From positions 62,001-126,000 of the forward strand of contig JAMWCD010000005.1 in assembly GCA_023818965.1 (NCBI GenBank): a stretch of DNA of 64,000 bases, read 5' to 3'. A model generated the notes under the pieces. That model saw nothing but the letters and a program-made list of their open reading frames with translations. It ran no database searches and had not been told where the DNA came from. Shown in pieces: positions 42,579-51,855 of this stretch; position 1 is the first letter of the stretch, and the number at the start of each line of letters is the position of its first letter. Source of the DNA: Candidatus Omnitrophota bacterium. Its GTDB lineage: Bacteria; Ratteibacteria; UBA8468; B48-G9; DTJG01. Made by a program: the position numbers and the translations under genes.

Positions 42579-45500
42579 TTATTTTTCAATCACAGTAAGA
42601 CCATCTGCTTCAGCAATTCCCCTTGGAATCAAGAGTGCTGAAGGTGATTTTGCCCAGTACTGGGGTATAGAATAAAAAAATGGAAATGCAAAGCCATTGC
42701 CTTCTATCCTTGCAATGGTTCTGTCCTCACCCGGGTTAAGCTGGATTGTATATGTTCCCTGTTTACTGATATCAATTTTTCGGATTTTTGAAGGATCATC
42801 AGGGAAAATGCCAGTGTACAGTGTGAGTATCTTGTATTTATAGGTGTCATAAACCTCAAAATCAAGGGTTTTTGTTCCCTTTGGTATATAAAAATACACA
42901 GGTTGTTGAGTAAGCCCATCCTGATTCAAAAAATATGTATGAGGTTGATACCGGGTATATTTACCTGTTTGAATATCAAAGGTACAAGATGTAAGACAGG
43001 CAAGATTTCCACCATAGCCAACACTAAATCTGTATGACCCTGTATAGGGTGCTTTTATTGAAACATCAACAATTTGAATTTTTCCTCCGTCATACAAAAC
43101 TGCTTCTTTTGATGGTTGTTTGGTCATTGTTTCATCAACAATTGATACCCATTTCTTATTTTTCTTGTCCCAGTATTCAACACCATAAGAAACATCCTTT
43201 TGTCTGTAATAACCGTCATCGGGATTGTATGGCCAGAAAAGTTTAAAACCAATAGCATCACCAGGATTCATTGCAACAGTCAAAAATTTTACTGGTTTCA
43301 TATACCCACTGTTATAGAGAAAAGGAACATCAACCGGTGTTGTTGAATAATAATTACAGGGGCTTTTGAATTCCTCCTGGAATTCTTTTACTGATACAAG
43401 ATCATTGAGGTCAATTTCTGATGCTTTTTTCCCATTTGATAGGAATGTATCTCTGAAATAGGTTACTGGAACATATTTCCAGAATTCAAGTACTTTATTC
43501 CACCATATTTGTGTTTCCTGATGTGTATAATGGGCTGGACCTTTTGAATATTCTCCTGCTGCCTTTCTAACATCATAAAGATTAAATACCCTGCGGACAA
43601 CAGCGTGCATCGCAACCATGTATGACATTTGCCCCTTCCATACGAATTCCTGCATTTGGGGCGAATCTGGTTTTGCATTTCCGCTTTCTTCAAGATAATG
43701 GTAGTACCAGTATTGTTTAACATCATCAATTCTTTTTTGAGCCATTGGTTCTTTTTCTGCATTTATTTTTTTGGCAGCCTCATCAATGAACCTGATGGCT
43801 TTTGCCCAGGAATTTGGTCCATTTACTGGAAGATTATCAACAAGCATGAAGTCATAATATTGCTTCATTTCTTTCCATGCACTTCCAAATGCTTTTTGAA
43901 ACCAGTTATCACGAATTTTTTCAAGTTCATTTATGCTCATCTGTGGATTCCACAATATTTTCGTCATCAGATAATACGCAAGCCCATATTTGCCAAAATT
44001 AAAATCTGTTTCGCAGGAAAGTGCTTTGATTCCTGCCTGGTATGTATTCTTAAGGTCTTCAAGAATACTTTTTGGTAATGCACTCCATCCAGCAGGTATG
44101 CCTGCTGTACCAGGATCAGCATAGTAAGCCAGACTGATGATTCTATAATCACCTGATGGTTCTCCTGGAAGCATGATTTGAAATGCTTTTGCCATATCAA
44201 TTTGTGATTTAAAATTCTTCCATTTATCCCATCCACGATGTTTTGGGTAGCTTGCAATCATTACACGAATTCTTGGGTCAAGATTAAAATCAGGTGGCAC
44301 GTCATGGTAATTATAACTGTACCCACTGCATCTGACCATTTGCTTTTTTGGTTTACCTGTTTGTGTAACTCTTTTTTCTGGTGGAAGGGAATCTATCCAC
44401 CTGTCATATTCGTGAAGTAACCAGTTTGCGAAACCAAAAACTGTGTCTGATGCTGAGGATGGGTCCCATATTTCCACAGGTTGATTTAAGCCATTATAAT
44501 TATGCAATACATATGGCTTACCAAATTCAATTCCTTCTTTTTTGCAGTATTCAGGATACCAGTTTTTATATCTTAAGTATTTATCAAGTACAGCATATCC
44601 GCCTCCATCTTCTGGTTCATATCCAAAAATAAAAACGTCATCAGGATTTTTTTCAAAATGTTGTTCGGATTGTTTTTTCATATTTTCAAATATAATTTGT
44701 CTAACAAATTCAACTGAGAGATCAAGATTTGCATCAATCTGACTGAGATCCTGCTGCACCCATGTTTTACCGTTTGAAATATAAACTTTTTTAGCTTCAG
44801 GTGTTCCATCAGCGTCAATATTGATCCAGAGTACACCTTGATTTTCAGTACCTGCAGCAGGCCTTTCAGATGAAAGTCCGAGTTTAATCTCAGGAACAAG
44901 AAATCCTTCTGTTTTCTTTGTTTTTCTGATTTCCTCTATCACATCCTTGTGATATGCCTGCAGTGCATGCCCTGGAAAACCAGGCATTGAAGAGCCATAA
45001 ATTTTTGTCCCGATAGCCCATCTGTACCAGCTGATATCAACAGTTTCATCATCAGGGTGGGGTGGTTTTTCGCCAAAAATTGTGCCCACACCATAACTCT
45101 GTCCACTTGTTGGCCATAATGCTCTTATATAAAACCCTGGTCGTCCTGACTTTGTGACATTAAAGGTTAGCGCTTTTGTTCTATAATCAGGGACATAAAT
45201 CCAGTTTGGTCCCATCCCGAGTATTTCATATCCAGTTGACTCCATTAAATCAACAGCACCTACAATAATTCCTTCAGGTCTATTTGCAATAATAAGAACC
45301 CTTTTGTCTTCTGATTTTATAAAATACGCTTCCCTGTCATTGTAAGAGTCAGCCCCATTATTTTGAAGCGCCTTTTTTACTTCAGGATTATTTTTAATCT
45401 GGTCAGGTGCATTACTAACGATAAGAAGAACAATTCCTTTTGAGATATCATTGCTACATTGTATCTGAACTTTTTTCCCTGTCATTTTTTCTATTGCTTC

Positions 45501-45731
45501 CTGAATAAAGGTCGCTGCACGTCTCATTGTTGCTGGTGGTGAAGTATCATACCATGCGAGAGGTTTTGAAAAATCAATAAAATAACCCGACTTTGTTTCG
45601 CTATCGTACTGAATAACAATCGATGGTATTTCCTGTATTGATTGTGATGGAGAAATCATTGTGTAGCAAGATGTTTTAACAAGCAATGGCTGGAGTATCA
45701 TCAAATTCAGAAACATTATAATTTTCCTCAT
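42579..45731 (-). CDS. Large exported glycoside-hydrolase-like protein (DUF4838, alpha-glucuronidase-like N-terminus)
   Basis: 1050 residues with a signal peptide (about 1-25). Residues ~65-200 (RRAATFIQEAIEKMTGKKV, GIVLLIVSNAPDQ, DREAYFIKSEDKRVLIIANR, VDLMESTGYEILGMG) match the N-terminal domain shared by GH67 alpha-glucuronidases and DUF4838 proteins. The middle is a large barrel (DVFIFGYEPEDGGGYAVLDKYL, MVRCSGYSYNYHDVPPDFNLD), with EPEDGG offering acidic catalytic candidates. The last 250 residues are beta-rich, binding-module-like. It has its own promoter and AAGGAG site. Probably a periplasmic or surface enzyme for decorated polysaccharides; specificity unknown. Confidence 0.72.
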   Translation of the reverse strand: MRKIIMFLNLMILQPLLVKTSCYTMISPSQSIQEIPSIVIQYDSETKSGYFIDFSKPLAWYDTSPPATMRRAATFIQEAIEKMTGKKVQIQCSNDISKGIVLLIVSNAPDQIKNNPEVKKALQNNGADSYNDREAYFIKSEDKRVLIIANRPEGIIVGAVDLMESTGYEILGMGPNWIYVPDYRTKALTFNVTKSGRPGFYIRALWPTSGQSYGVGTIFGEKPPHPDDETVDISWYRWAIGTKIYGSSMPGFPGHALQAYHKDVIEEIRKTKKTEGFLVPEIKLGLSSERPAAGTENQGVLWINIDADGTPEAKKVYISNGKTWVQQDLSQIDANLDLSVEFVRQIIFENMKKQSEQHFEKNPDDVFIFGYEPEDGGGYAVLDKYLRYKNWYPEYCKKEGIEFGKPYVLHNYNGLNQPVEIWDPSSASDTVFGFANWLLHEYDRWIDSLPPEKRVTQTGKPKKQMVRCSGYSYNYHDVPPDFNLDPRIRVMIASYPKHRGWDKWKNFKSQIDMAKAFQIMLPGEPSGDYRIISLAYYADPGTAGIPAGWSALPKSILEDLKNTYQAGIKALSCETDFNFGKYGLAYYLMTKILWNPQMSINELEKIRDNWFQKAFGSAWKEMKQYYDFMLVDNLPVNGPNSWAKAIRFIDEAAKKINAEKEPMAQKRIDDVKQYWYYHYLEESGNAKPDSPQMQEFVWKGQMSYMVAMHAVVRRVFNLYDVRKAAGEYSKGPAHYTHQETQIWWNKVLEFWKYVPVTYFRDTFLSNGKKASEIDLNDLVSVKEFQEEFKSPCNYYSTTPVDVPFLYNSGYMKPVKFLTVAMNPGDAIGFKLFWPYNPDDGYYRQKDVSYGVEYWDKKNKKWVSIVDETMTKQPSKEAVLYDGGKIQIVDVSIKAPYTGSYRFSVGYGGNLACLTSCTFDIQTGKYTRYQPHTYFLNQDGLTQQPVYFYIPKGTKTLDFEVYDTYKYKILTLYTGIFPDDPSKIRKIDISKQGTYTIQLNPGEDRTIARIEGNGFAFPFFYSIPQYWAKSPSALLIPRGIAEADGLTVIEK

Positions 45732-45764
45732 ATTTTCAGCTCCTTGTATTATGAATTTATTCCT

Positions 45765-45792
45765 ATTCTAACTGAATTTACTCTATTTTCAA
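45765..45792 (-). promoter_or_regulatory. Predicted promoter of the DUF4838 operon
   Basis: Minus strand TTGAAA (45792-45787), 16 bases, TAGAAT (45770-45765), 34 bases before the ATG at 45731. Confidence 0.5.
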
Positions 45793-45815
45793 AGTCTTAG
45801 AACATTCAACTGGAA

Positions 45816-47144
45816 TTATATCCTTTTCTGCAATTTTCTTTCAAGCCATCTCCATGCATATCTATCAAATTCTGCTGACCAGTCATGTCCGAGTCCAGGC
45901 AGAAAAATGATTTTTTTGTCTTTTGTTCCAAGCAACTTAAAAACTGAATGCACACGGGATGGAGGAGAAACAGTATCTCTCAATCCTGCATTCATTAAAA
46001 CCGGGCACCTGACATCCGGGGCAAAGTTCATCGGGTCAAAGTAGGAGATAAATTTATTTTCTATAGTTCCACTGTATTCAGGAAGGAATGCATTTGTACC
46101 ATCAGAACCTTTCAGGTTTGATTTCTCTGCCCATTTTTGATACATAAAGTTAGCACCCCAGAGAATCGCAGGAACAATTGCTTTTATCCTGGTGTCAAGC
46201 GAAGCACTAATAATGGATAAGCGACCACCCTGACTTCCCCCGACAGCAACAATTTTATTACTATCCACATCTTTTCTTGAAACAAGATAATTTACTGCCT
46301 GAAGACAATTCAAATACATGGTGTAAAATTCCGATGTTTCTGGTTTATTATAATCAATACTTATTTTCTCCCAGAGAGGTTTTTCATATTTATTCTGGTC
46401 TACTTCCTGATTATGTACCTGAATGTCAATAGCGACATAGCCATGTCTTGCATGTTCAGCAGGTATTGGTTCAGGTCTATAACCCGCACCAGGAAAGACA
46501 AGCATTCCAGGAAATGGTCCTTTTCCGAAAGGTTTTGCAAGCCATCCATAAACCCTTAATCTGTTTATGGAAGAAAAACTGACCTTGTAAACCTCAATTT
46601 TATCGTACCTTATACCTGGGTCATATCTCGGCGGCAGGCATGCACTTTTAACATTGTACTGGTCTATTTCATTATTCGTCATTTCCTGGATAAAAATTTC
46701 TTCTGGTTGCAATGGGACAGTACTTATCGATTTTTTTGCATTATTCCAGAATTTTTCAAAATTATCGGGTTTTGTCAGACAGTACCAGATTTTTCCAATT
46801 TCATATCCAAAGGTACAGATATCAGTAACCATTTGTTTTTCGCCCACATCGATGTAAACCTTTAAATCGTAAAATCCTGGTTTTAATTTTTCTGCCGGTA
46901 TATTGATGATAAAAATATTTCCAGGAATTGGCTTTCCTTTTCCTGATAAAAATGGTGTTGTAAAAAGATTTTTTGAAATCGTCCAGTTAAGTGAAACAGA
47001 ACAATACCCTGATTTGCAGAAAATTGTGATTTTTTTACTTTTTTTGAAAATCAGATTATCTGCTTCTTTTGAATAGAAAGTTATAAACGACCTTACAGGA
47101 AGAGATACTTCTTTACTCCATGGTTTATTAAGATTTGCTTCCAT
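45816..47144 (-). CDS. Acetyl-xylan-esterase-like alpha/beta hydrolase (CE7/AXE1 type)
   Basis: 442 residues. The C-terminal ~300 residues are an AXE1-like hydrolase: PGMLVFPGAGYRPEP, VGGSQGGRLSIISASLD with the nucleophile Ser, MNAGLRDTVSPPSRVHSVF with the Asp, and LPGLGHDW with the His. An N-terminal beta domain of ~120 residues (SLNWTISKNLFTTPFLSGKG) precedes it. No clear signal peptide is seen. CE7 enzymes deacetylate xylo-oligosaccharides, fitting the neighbouring DUF4838 protein and xylB elsewhere. It follows the UroD-like gene by 31 bases. Confidence 0.85.
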   Translation of the reverse strand: MEANLNKPWSKEVSLPVRSFITFYSKEADNLIFKKSKKITIFCKSGYCSVSLNWTISKNLFTTPFLSGKGKPIPGNIFIINIPAEKLKPGFYDLKVYIDVGEKQMVTDICTFGYEIGKIWYCLTKPDNFEKFWNNAKKSISTVPLQPEEIFIQEMTNNEIDQYNVKSACLPPRYDPGIRYDKIEVYKVSFSSINRLRVYGWLAKPFGKGPFPGMLVFPGAGYRPEPIPAEHARHGYVAIDIQVHNQEVDQNKYEKPLWEKISIDYNKPETSEFYTMYLNCLQAVNYLVSRKDVDSNKIVAVGGSQGGRLSIISASLDTRIKAIVPAILWGANFMYQKWAEKSNLKGSDGTNAFLPEYSGTIENKFISYFDPMNFAPDVRCPVLMNAGLRDTVSPPSRVHSVFKLLGTKDKKIIFLPGLGHDWSAEFDRYAWRWLERKLQKRI

Positions 47145-47175
47145 TAAGTGTTTCCATAGTACTTAAATTAAAGGA

Positions 47176-48273
47176 CTAATTTTTTTCAAGCCATGACGCA
47201 AGGTCTTCAAATTCTTTTTTGTTTTTCACTGCAATACCGTCATAAATTACTTTAACAGGGTCAAGTTCTCTATGAAGTTGTTTTACAATATCAGGGGTCA
47301 GTCGTATCTTTGAGTTTCCAAAAACATGAACAGATTTTCCTGCCTTCTGTGCTTTTTTCAAAACATCAAGCCATTGAAAATTTGGTTTTTGACCATCTCC
47401 TGGCTGCCATTGCAAAATCCCAAGTTTTCTTATTGAAAGGATATCATCAAGATGTTTCAAAGCACCTGGTCCATCAAGGTGGAAATAACTGTGGTCATAA
47501 TATTCAATTTCTTCTTCAATTGCAGGTAATACAAACCTTCTGAACATTTCAGGACTCATCATGCATATAAAATCCGCCTGAACAACACCAAATTTTTTTT
47601 CGCTGTAAATTCCATAGTGTGTTGTGCCAAGTCCTTCATTGTGAACGCCTGCTTTGTAAATTTCATCACAAATCAATGGAAAGTCATTTCTTAAACAATT
47701 CATTGCTTTTTCAATTGTTTCAGGCCTGTCGTACAGGTCCATACACAATTTTTCAGCACCCCTTAACGCAAGAAGTGTATCAATATTTGAGTGTTTGTCA
47801 ATGTCTGCAACAAGATATTTACCTTTTGCATCTTTTGATATGAATTTTGTATATTCAAGCAATCGCTGGAATGTCTCATTCTGTGGATTAAACTTCAATG
47901 GTAAAAATTTTTCCCATTCATCTATGCTTGGTTCAACCCAGTTAGTGTGTTTTGAGTTTTCAGAAAATCTCAGTTTTGCACCATAAAATGCAGCAAACTG
48001 GTCGGGCCCAAAATCAGGAGTATGAGAAGGTACTCCTTCTCCGAGGAAATCAACACATTCTGCCCAGTTATTGAAAATTTCAATCTGCTGCTTCCACATT
48101 CCATTATAAGCCCTGTAATATCTCAAAGAAAAAACTTCACCGAATTCTTTTCTCACTCCTTCTTTTATACATGCACCCATGATTATTGGTCTTTTGTAAA
48201 GTTCATTGTTCCAGAAATGACGCCATCTTTTTTTTACTTCCTCAAAATCAGGTTTGTATTTCAATTGTTCCAT
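47176..48273 (-). CDS. UroD-like protein, divergent
   Basis: 365 residues from ATG 48273 with an AAAGGAG site. It begins KPDFEEVKKRWRHFWNNELYKRP, typical of a UroD-like subgroup found next to sugar-degradation genes. The zinc-site equivalents are H265-x-D267 (FHLDG), with no later Cys, so methyltransferase zinc chemistry is unlikely. DGPGALKHLDDILSI and LQWQPGDGQKPNFQW resemble the substrate pocket of the family. It heads the run ending with the esterase gene. Function unknown. Confidence 0.75.
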   Translation of the reverse strand: MEQLKYKPDFEEVKKRWRHFWNNELYKRPIIMGACIKEGVRKEFGEVFSLRYYRAYNGMWKQQIEIFNNWAECVDFLGEGVPSHTPDFGPDQFAAFYGAKLRFSENSKHTNWVEPSIDEWEKFLPLKFNPQNETFQRLLEYTKFISKDAKGKYLVADIDKHSNIDTLLALRGAEKLCMDLYDRPETIEKAMNCLRNDFPLICDEIYKAGVHNEGLGTTHYGIYSEKKFGVVQADFICMMSPEMFRRFVLPAIEEEIEYYDHSYFHLDGPGALKHLDDILSIRKLGILQWQPGDGQKPNFQWLDVLKKAQKAGKSVHVFGNSKIRLTPDIVKQLHRELDPVKVIYDGIAVKNKKEFEDLASWLEKN

Positions 48274-48298
48274 AGTTTTACTCCTTTGTTGACTAACT

Positions 48299-48358
48299 AA
48301 TTTATCATAAAGTAAGATATGGTCAAGTTTTGACCGCAAAAAATAAATGGGTTAGAAT
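48299..48358. promoter_or_regulatory. Back-to-back divergent promoters sharing a palindrome
   Basis: GGTCAA-gtt-TTGACC (48321-48335) is a perfect palindrome made of two opposed -35 boxes. To the right, TTGACC (48330-48335), 17 bases, TAGAAT (48353-48358) serves thiM. To the left, TTGACC (48326-48321), 16 bases, TAAATT (48304-48299) serves the UroD-like gene. No TPP riboswitch is seen in the leader. Confidence 0.55.
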
Positions 48359-48380
48359 TAAAAAACAAAGGGGGGAATGT

Positions 48381-49184
48381 ATGAAAGACGGACTTGATGT
48401 GTATGACATTTATTCCAGAATAAGGAAGGAAAAACCAGTTGTTCACCATATTACCAACTGGGTAACAATTTATGATTGTGCCAATGTTGTTAAAGCCATT
48501 GGTGGTTCACCTATTATGGCACACGCAGTTGAAGAAGTTGAGGACATTGTTTCCATTGCTTCCTGTCTTGTTTTGAATATTGGTACATTGACTGTTGATG
48601 TTGTTGAAACTATGAAGATTGCAGCAAAAATGGCAAATTTAAGAAAAATTCCAGTGGTTCTTGATATCTGTGGTGTTGGTGCATCACGGCTTCGCAACAG
48701 AAAAGCATATGAAATCAGTGAGATTTCATACATTGATATTATCAAGGGAAATGCTTCAGAAGTTGCAAGTTTTGCAGGAGAAAACGTTTTCACCAAAGGT
48801 GTTGATTCAACAGAAGTAAATCTTGACCTTGTCGAAATTGCTTCGTCCCTTGCAAAAAGAAAACATAACACAGTAGTTATTACAGGAAAAAATGATATTG
48901 TTTCTGATGGGAACAATACTTTTATTGTAAAAAACGGGCACCAACTTCTTACACATGTTGTTGGCACAGGATGTATGGCTACATCAGTAATTGGTGCGTT
49001 TGCTGCTGTCGAAAAAAATCGCTCAATCGCATCAGTTGCAGCACTTGCATGTTTTGGAATTGCATCTGAAATTGCAGCAGAAGAGGTATCTGGACCAGCG
49101 GAATTTAAGACCAGATTTTTTGATGCACTGTATAATCTCGACCGCAACTTAATCAATCAGAAGATTAAAGTGGAGACATTGTGA
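48381..49184 (+). CDS. thiM: Hydroxyethylthiazole kinase
   Basis: 267 residues from ATG 48381 with a strong AAGGGGGG purine tract before it; a TTG at 48330 is in frame but falls in the promoter. Motifs: VHHITNWVTIYDCANVVKAIGGSPIMAHAVEE, VVLDICGVGASRLR, IIKGNASEVASFAG and the catalytic VVGTGCMATSVIGAFAA. It phosphorylates thiazole alcohol in thiamine salvage. Its stop overlaps the thiE start (TGATG). Confidence 0.95.
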   Translation: MKDGLDVYDIYSRIRKEKPVVHHITNWVTIYDCANVVKAIGGSPIMAHAVEEVEDIVSIASCLVLNIGTLTVDVVETMKIAAKMANLRKIPVVLDICGVGASRLRNRKAYEISEISYIDIIKGNASEVASFAGENVFTKGVDSTEVNLDLVEIASSLAKRKHNTVVITGKNDIVSDGNNTFIVKNGHQLLTHVVGTGCMATSVIGAFAAVEKNRSIASVAALACFGIASEIAAEEVSGPAEFKTRFFDALYNLDRNLINQKIKVETL

Positions 49185-49819
49185 TGAAAAAGTGTGATCT
49201 GATCAAGGGATATTATTTTATAACTGATTCAAATTTAACAAAAGCAGGAATTACCAATGACATAAAAAGTGCAATTGATGCAGGTGTAAAAATTTTTCAG
49301 TACAGAGAAAAAAATAAGGCAACACGATTAATGTATGAAGAGGCACTTGAAATAAGAAACTTGATCAAGCAAGGGCTTTTTATCGTCAATGATAGGGTTG
49401 ATATCGCACTGGCAGTTGATGCAGATGGTGTTCATATAGGGCAAAATGATTTGCCGCTTTCTATAACAAGGAGGATTATGGGAAAAGAGAAAATTATAGG
49501 TGTGACTGTCCATGATCTTGAACAGGCAATTGAAGCAGAGAAAAATGGAGCAGATTATATTGCTGTCTCCCCAATTTTTCAAACAACGACAAAATTAGAT
49601 GCAGAAAGTCCTGTTGGAATTGAGACACTTAAACAAATCAAAAAAATTATTTCAGTACCTGTTGTTGCTATTGGTGGAATAGACCTGAAAAATGCTCTCG
49701 GTGTGGTAAATGCTGGAGCAGATGCAATATGTGCAATTTCAGCTGTTGTGACAAAGGATGATGTAAAAGGCGAAATATTAAAATTTCAGAATCTATTTCT
49801 GAAAAGGGAGGAAAAATGA
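49184..49819 (+). CDS. thiE: Thiamine-phosphate synthase
   Basis: 211 residues with the ThiE signature: YYFITDSNLTKAG, IFQYREKNKATR, LFIVNDRVDIALAVDADGVHIGQNDLP, YIAVSPIFQTTTKLDA and VVAIGGIDLKNA. It joins the thiazole phosphate made by ThiM to HMP pyrophosphate. A GTG at 49181 is also in frame. The stop overlaps the next gene by four bases (ATGA). With thiM it completes thiazole salvage; thiD is not in the window. Confidence 0.95.
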   Translation: MKKCDLIKGYYFITDSNLTKAGITNDIKSAIDAGVKIFQYREKNKATRLMYEEALEIRNLIKQGLFIVNDRVDIALAVDADGVHIGQNDLPLSITRRIMGKEKIIGVTVHDLEQAIEAEKNGADYIAVSPIFQTTTKLDAESPVGIETLKQIKKIISVPVVAIGGIDLKNALGVVNAGADAICAISAVVTKDDVKGEILKFQNLFLKREEK

Positions 49820-50700
49820 GAAAAATATTTGTGCTGGTGATATTTTCTTTAATTGTTTTTTCATCTGTATGTCTTGCAACAGAAAATGGTGGCGGAGCAT
49901 ATCCCAATGGTGCAGAAGATTTTATGTCAGGAGCAGTACCCCCTCCAGGATTTTATTATGTTCATTACGCAGTTGGTTATTTTTCTGATTCATTCAGGGA
50001 TTCCCACGGAAAAAGTGTGGTGCCAAACTTCAAGTTGACAGTGCTCGGAAATGTTTCACGATTGATTTACGTGAGTAATCATAAGATACTTGGTGGAAAC
50101 TGGGGTATGCATATTCTTGTTCCACTGATGTCGGTTGACGTGAGAACACCAGGAGGCAAGGATTCAAAGACAGGTATTGGAGACATTTTCATTGATCCGT
50201 GTATTATTTCATGGCATTCAAAAAATTTTCATCAGGCAGCAGGAATTGAATTTATTCTGCCGACTGGCGCATATGACAAAGACGACATTGCAAACATCGG
50301 CAGGAATTATTTCACAATTGAACCTGTTTATGCATTTACTTATTTATCTGATAATGGGTTTGAAGTATCATGCAAACTGATGTATGACATTAATTATGAA
50401 AACGACGATACCAATTATAAATCAGGTCAGGAATTTCACTGCGATTATACAATTGGTAAAAAAATTAACAAAAACTGGGCTGCTGGACTTGGAGGATATT
50501 ATTATACTCAGACAACTGATGACGAACAGAACGGAACAAAAGTTGGAAATGGAAACAGGGGAAATGTTTTTGCAATAGGACCCCAGATTAAGTATGACCA
50601 CGGAAGAGCAAGTTTTATTTTGAAATATCAGAAGGAAATGTCGGTTGAAAATAAACCTGAGGGCTATAAAATCTGGCTTAAGTTTGTTGTTGCATTGTGA
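49816..50700 (+). CDS. Outer-membrane beta-barrel protein, phenol-degradation MetA-like
   Basis: 294 residues. The signal peptide is MRKIFVLVIFSLIVFSSVCLA; mature ENGGGAYPNGAEDFMSGAVPPPGFYYVHYA matches the 'MetA-pathway phenol degradation-like' porin family, and alternating beta strands lead to a terminal strand ending KFVVAL. A GGGAGG site is present, and the gene overlaps thiE by four bases. The family includes channels for hydrophobic small molecules. The coupling to thiamine salvage suggests, but does not show, that it admits thiamine or its precursors. Confidence 0.8.
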   Translation: MRKIFVLVIFSLIVFSSVCLATENGGGAYPNGAEDFMSGAVPPPGFYYVHYAVGYFSDSFRDSHGKSVVPNFKLTVLGNVSRLIYVSNHKILGGNWGMHILVPLMSVDVRTPGGKDSKTGIGDIFIDPCIISWHSKNFHQAAGIEFILPTGAYDKDDIANIGRNYFTIEPVYAFTYLSDNGFEVSCKLMYDINYENDDTNYKSGQEFHCDYTIGKKINKNWAAGLGGYYYTQTTDDEQNGTKVGNGNRGNVFAIGPQIKYDHGRASFILKYQKEMSVENKPEGYKIWLKFVVAL

Positions 50701-50703
50701 TTA

Positions 50704-51855
50704 TTAAATCATTCTGTCGAGTTTCTTTAGCATTGCGTATTTTTCATGCTGGGATGTTTTCATTTTGCTGATAACTTTTTTGAAAAAGTTGATGGTGGAA
50801 TCATAAGTTTTTCTATCAACAGGGTAGGGGGTTCCATCCTTCCCACCATGAGCAAATGAGTACCGTGCAGGATCTTTATAAGATGGTTCTGCTCCATAAA
50901 TCAGTTCAGCAACAAGGGAAAGTGCTCTAACTGTTTTTGGTCCAACTCCTTCAACTGCTATTAACTTTTCGTATGTCTCTGGTTTGTGTTCACATAATTT
51001 GAGCAATATTTTTTCAAGGTACCTGTTATTGGAAAAGTCCTCGTTTAATACAGGATGATAATGGAACTCAGTATTCTTAAATTCAGCAAACACAAATTCC
51101 TGTTGTCCATGTTTTAGTGCAACCATTCTTGAAACACTGTCAGAGTGCTTCCTTAGTATCTGGATGTCCTTAAAGAGTTCATTTCTGTTCTGTATCAGTT
51201 GCGTGCTGATTTGTCTGTTTTTTTCACTTTCCTTTGCTGTCATATTCAAACATGGGACAATAAGATTACTGATAATTCCAGTATGGGGTTCACAAACAAA
51301 ATCAATGATTTTATCCGAAAACCAGTGATATCTTCTTGCAGTCGCATTGCTTTGATTCATGCCCTGCTGCACCACAGCCCATGAGCCATTTCTTGAGAAA
51401 AAAAATGAATGATGATAAATCTGATAACCGTCCTGAATCAAACTGTTATCAACCTTTGCAGTAATTCTTGAACTGTAAACAAGGTTTGAAACACTTTCCT
51501 GCGGTAAGGAAATTTTTTCACCCCAGTTATTGATTTCATCAGGTGTTTTCAGGGATGTTTTTCCTTTTCCCCCGCAGATAAAAATACCAAGATGTTTTTC
51601 CTTGCCTTTGATTGCTTCCTTTAATGATGCAGTCAAAACAGTTGTCAATCCTGAAGCATTCCAGTCAAAAGCAACAACTGTCCCGAGTGATTGAAACCAC
51701 ACAGGGTCAGCAATTCTTGCAATAAATTCATCAGGGCCATATTCTTCCACAATGATTTCAACAATCTGGCTTCCGAGTTTTACCATTCTTTCAAAAAGCC
51801 ATTTCGGACACTGCCCTGTATCAAGCGTAAATGTTGCTATTCCCTTTTTTAGCAT
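50704..51855 (-). CDS. DUF763 family protein
   Basis: 383 residues, full length for DUF763. The N-terminus KKGIATFTLDTGQCPKWLFERMVKLG is diagnostic, followed by VVAFDWNASGLTTVL, GICGGKG-like residues (IFICGGKGKTSL), the DGYQIYHHSFFFSR segment, and a helix-hairpin-helix-like VEGVGPKTVRALSLVAELI before GGKDGTPYPVDRKTYD. The family occurs mostly in archaea and thermophilic bacteria and has no known function; the hairpin suggests nucleic-acid contact. It starts 35 bases inside the HhH glycosylase gene. Confidence 0.85.
   Translation of the reverse strand: MLKKGIATFTLDTGQCPKWLFERMVKLGSQIVEIIVEEYGPDEFIARIADPVWFQSLGTVVAFDWNASGLTTVLTASLKEAIKGKEKHLGIFICGGKGKTSLKTPDEINNWGEKISLPQESVSNLVYSSRITAKVDNSLIQDGYQIYHHSFFFSRNGSWAVVQQGMNQSNATARRYHWFSDKIIDFVCEPHTGIISNLIVPCLNMTAKESEKNRQISTQLIQNRNELFKDIQILRKHSDSVSRMVALKHGQQEFVFAEFKNTEFHYHPVLNEDFSNNRYLEKILLKLCEHKPETYEKLIAVEGVGPKTVRALSLVAELIYGAEPSYKDPARYSFAHGGKDGTPYPVDRKTYDSTINFFKKVISKMKTSQHEKYAMLKKLDRMI

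Noticed and set aside
48274-48380. TPP riboswitch before thiM
   Set aside because: The leader is too short and lacks the conserved CUGAGA and related elements.
48470-49156. A 228-codon open frame antisense to thiM
   Set aside because: Shadow of thiM caused by its codon use; low-complexity Ser/Thr/Ala-rich translation and no ribosome site.
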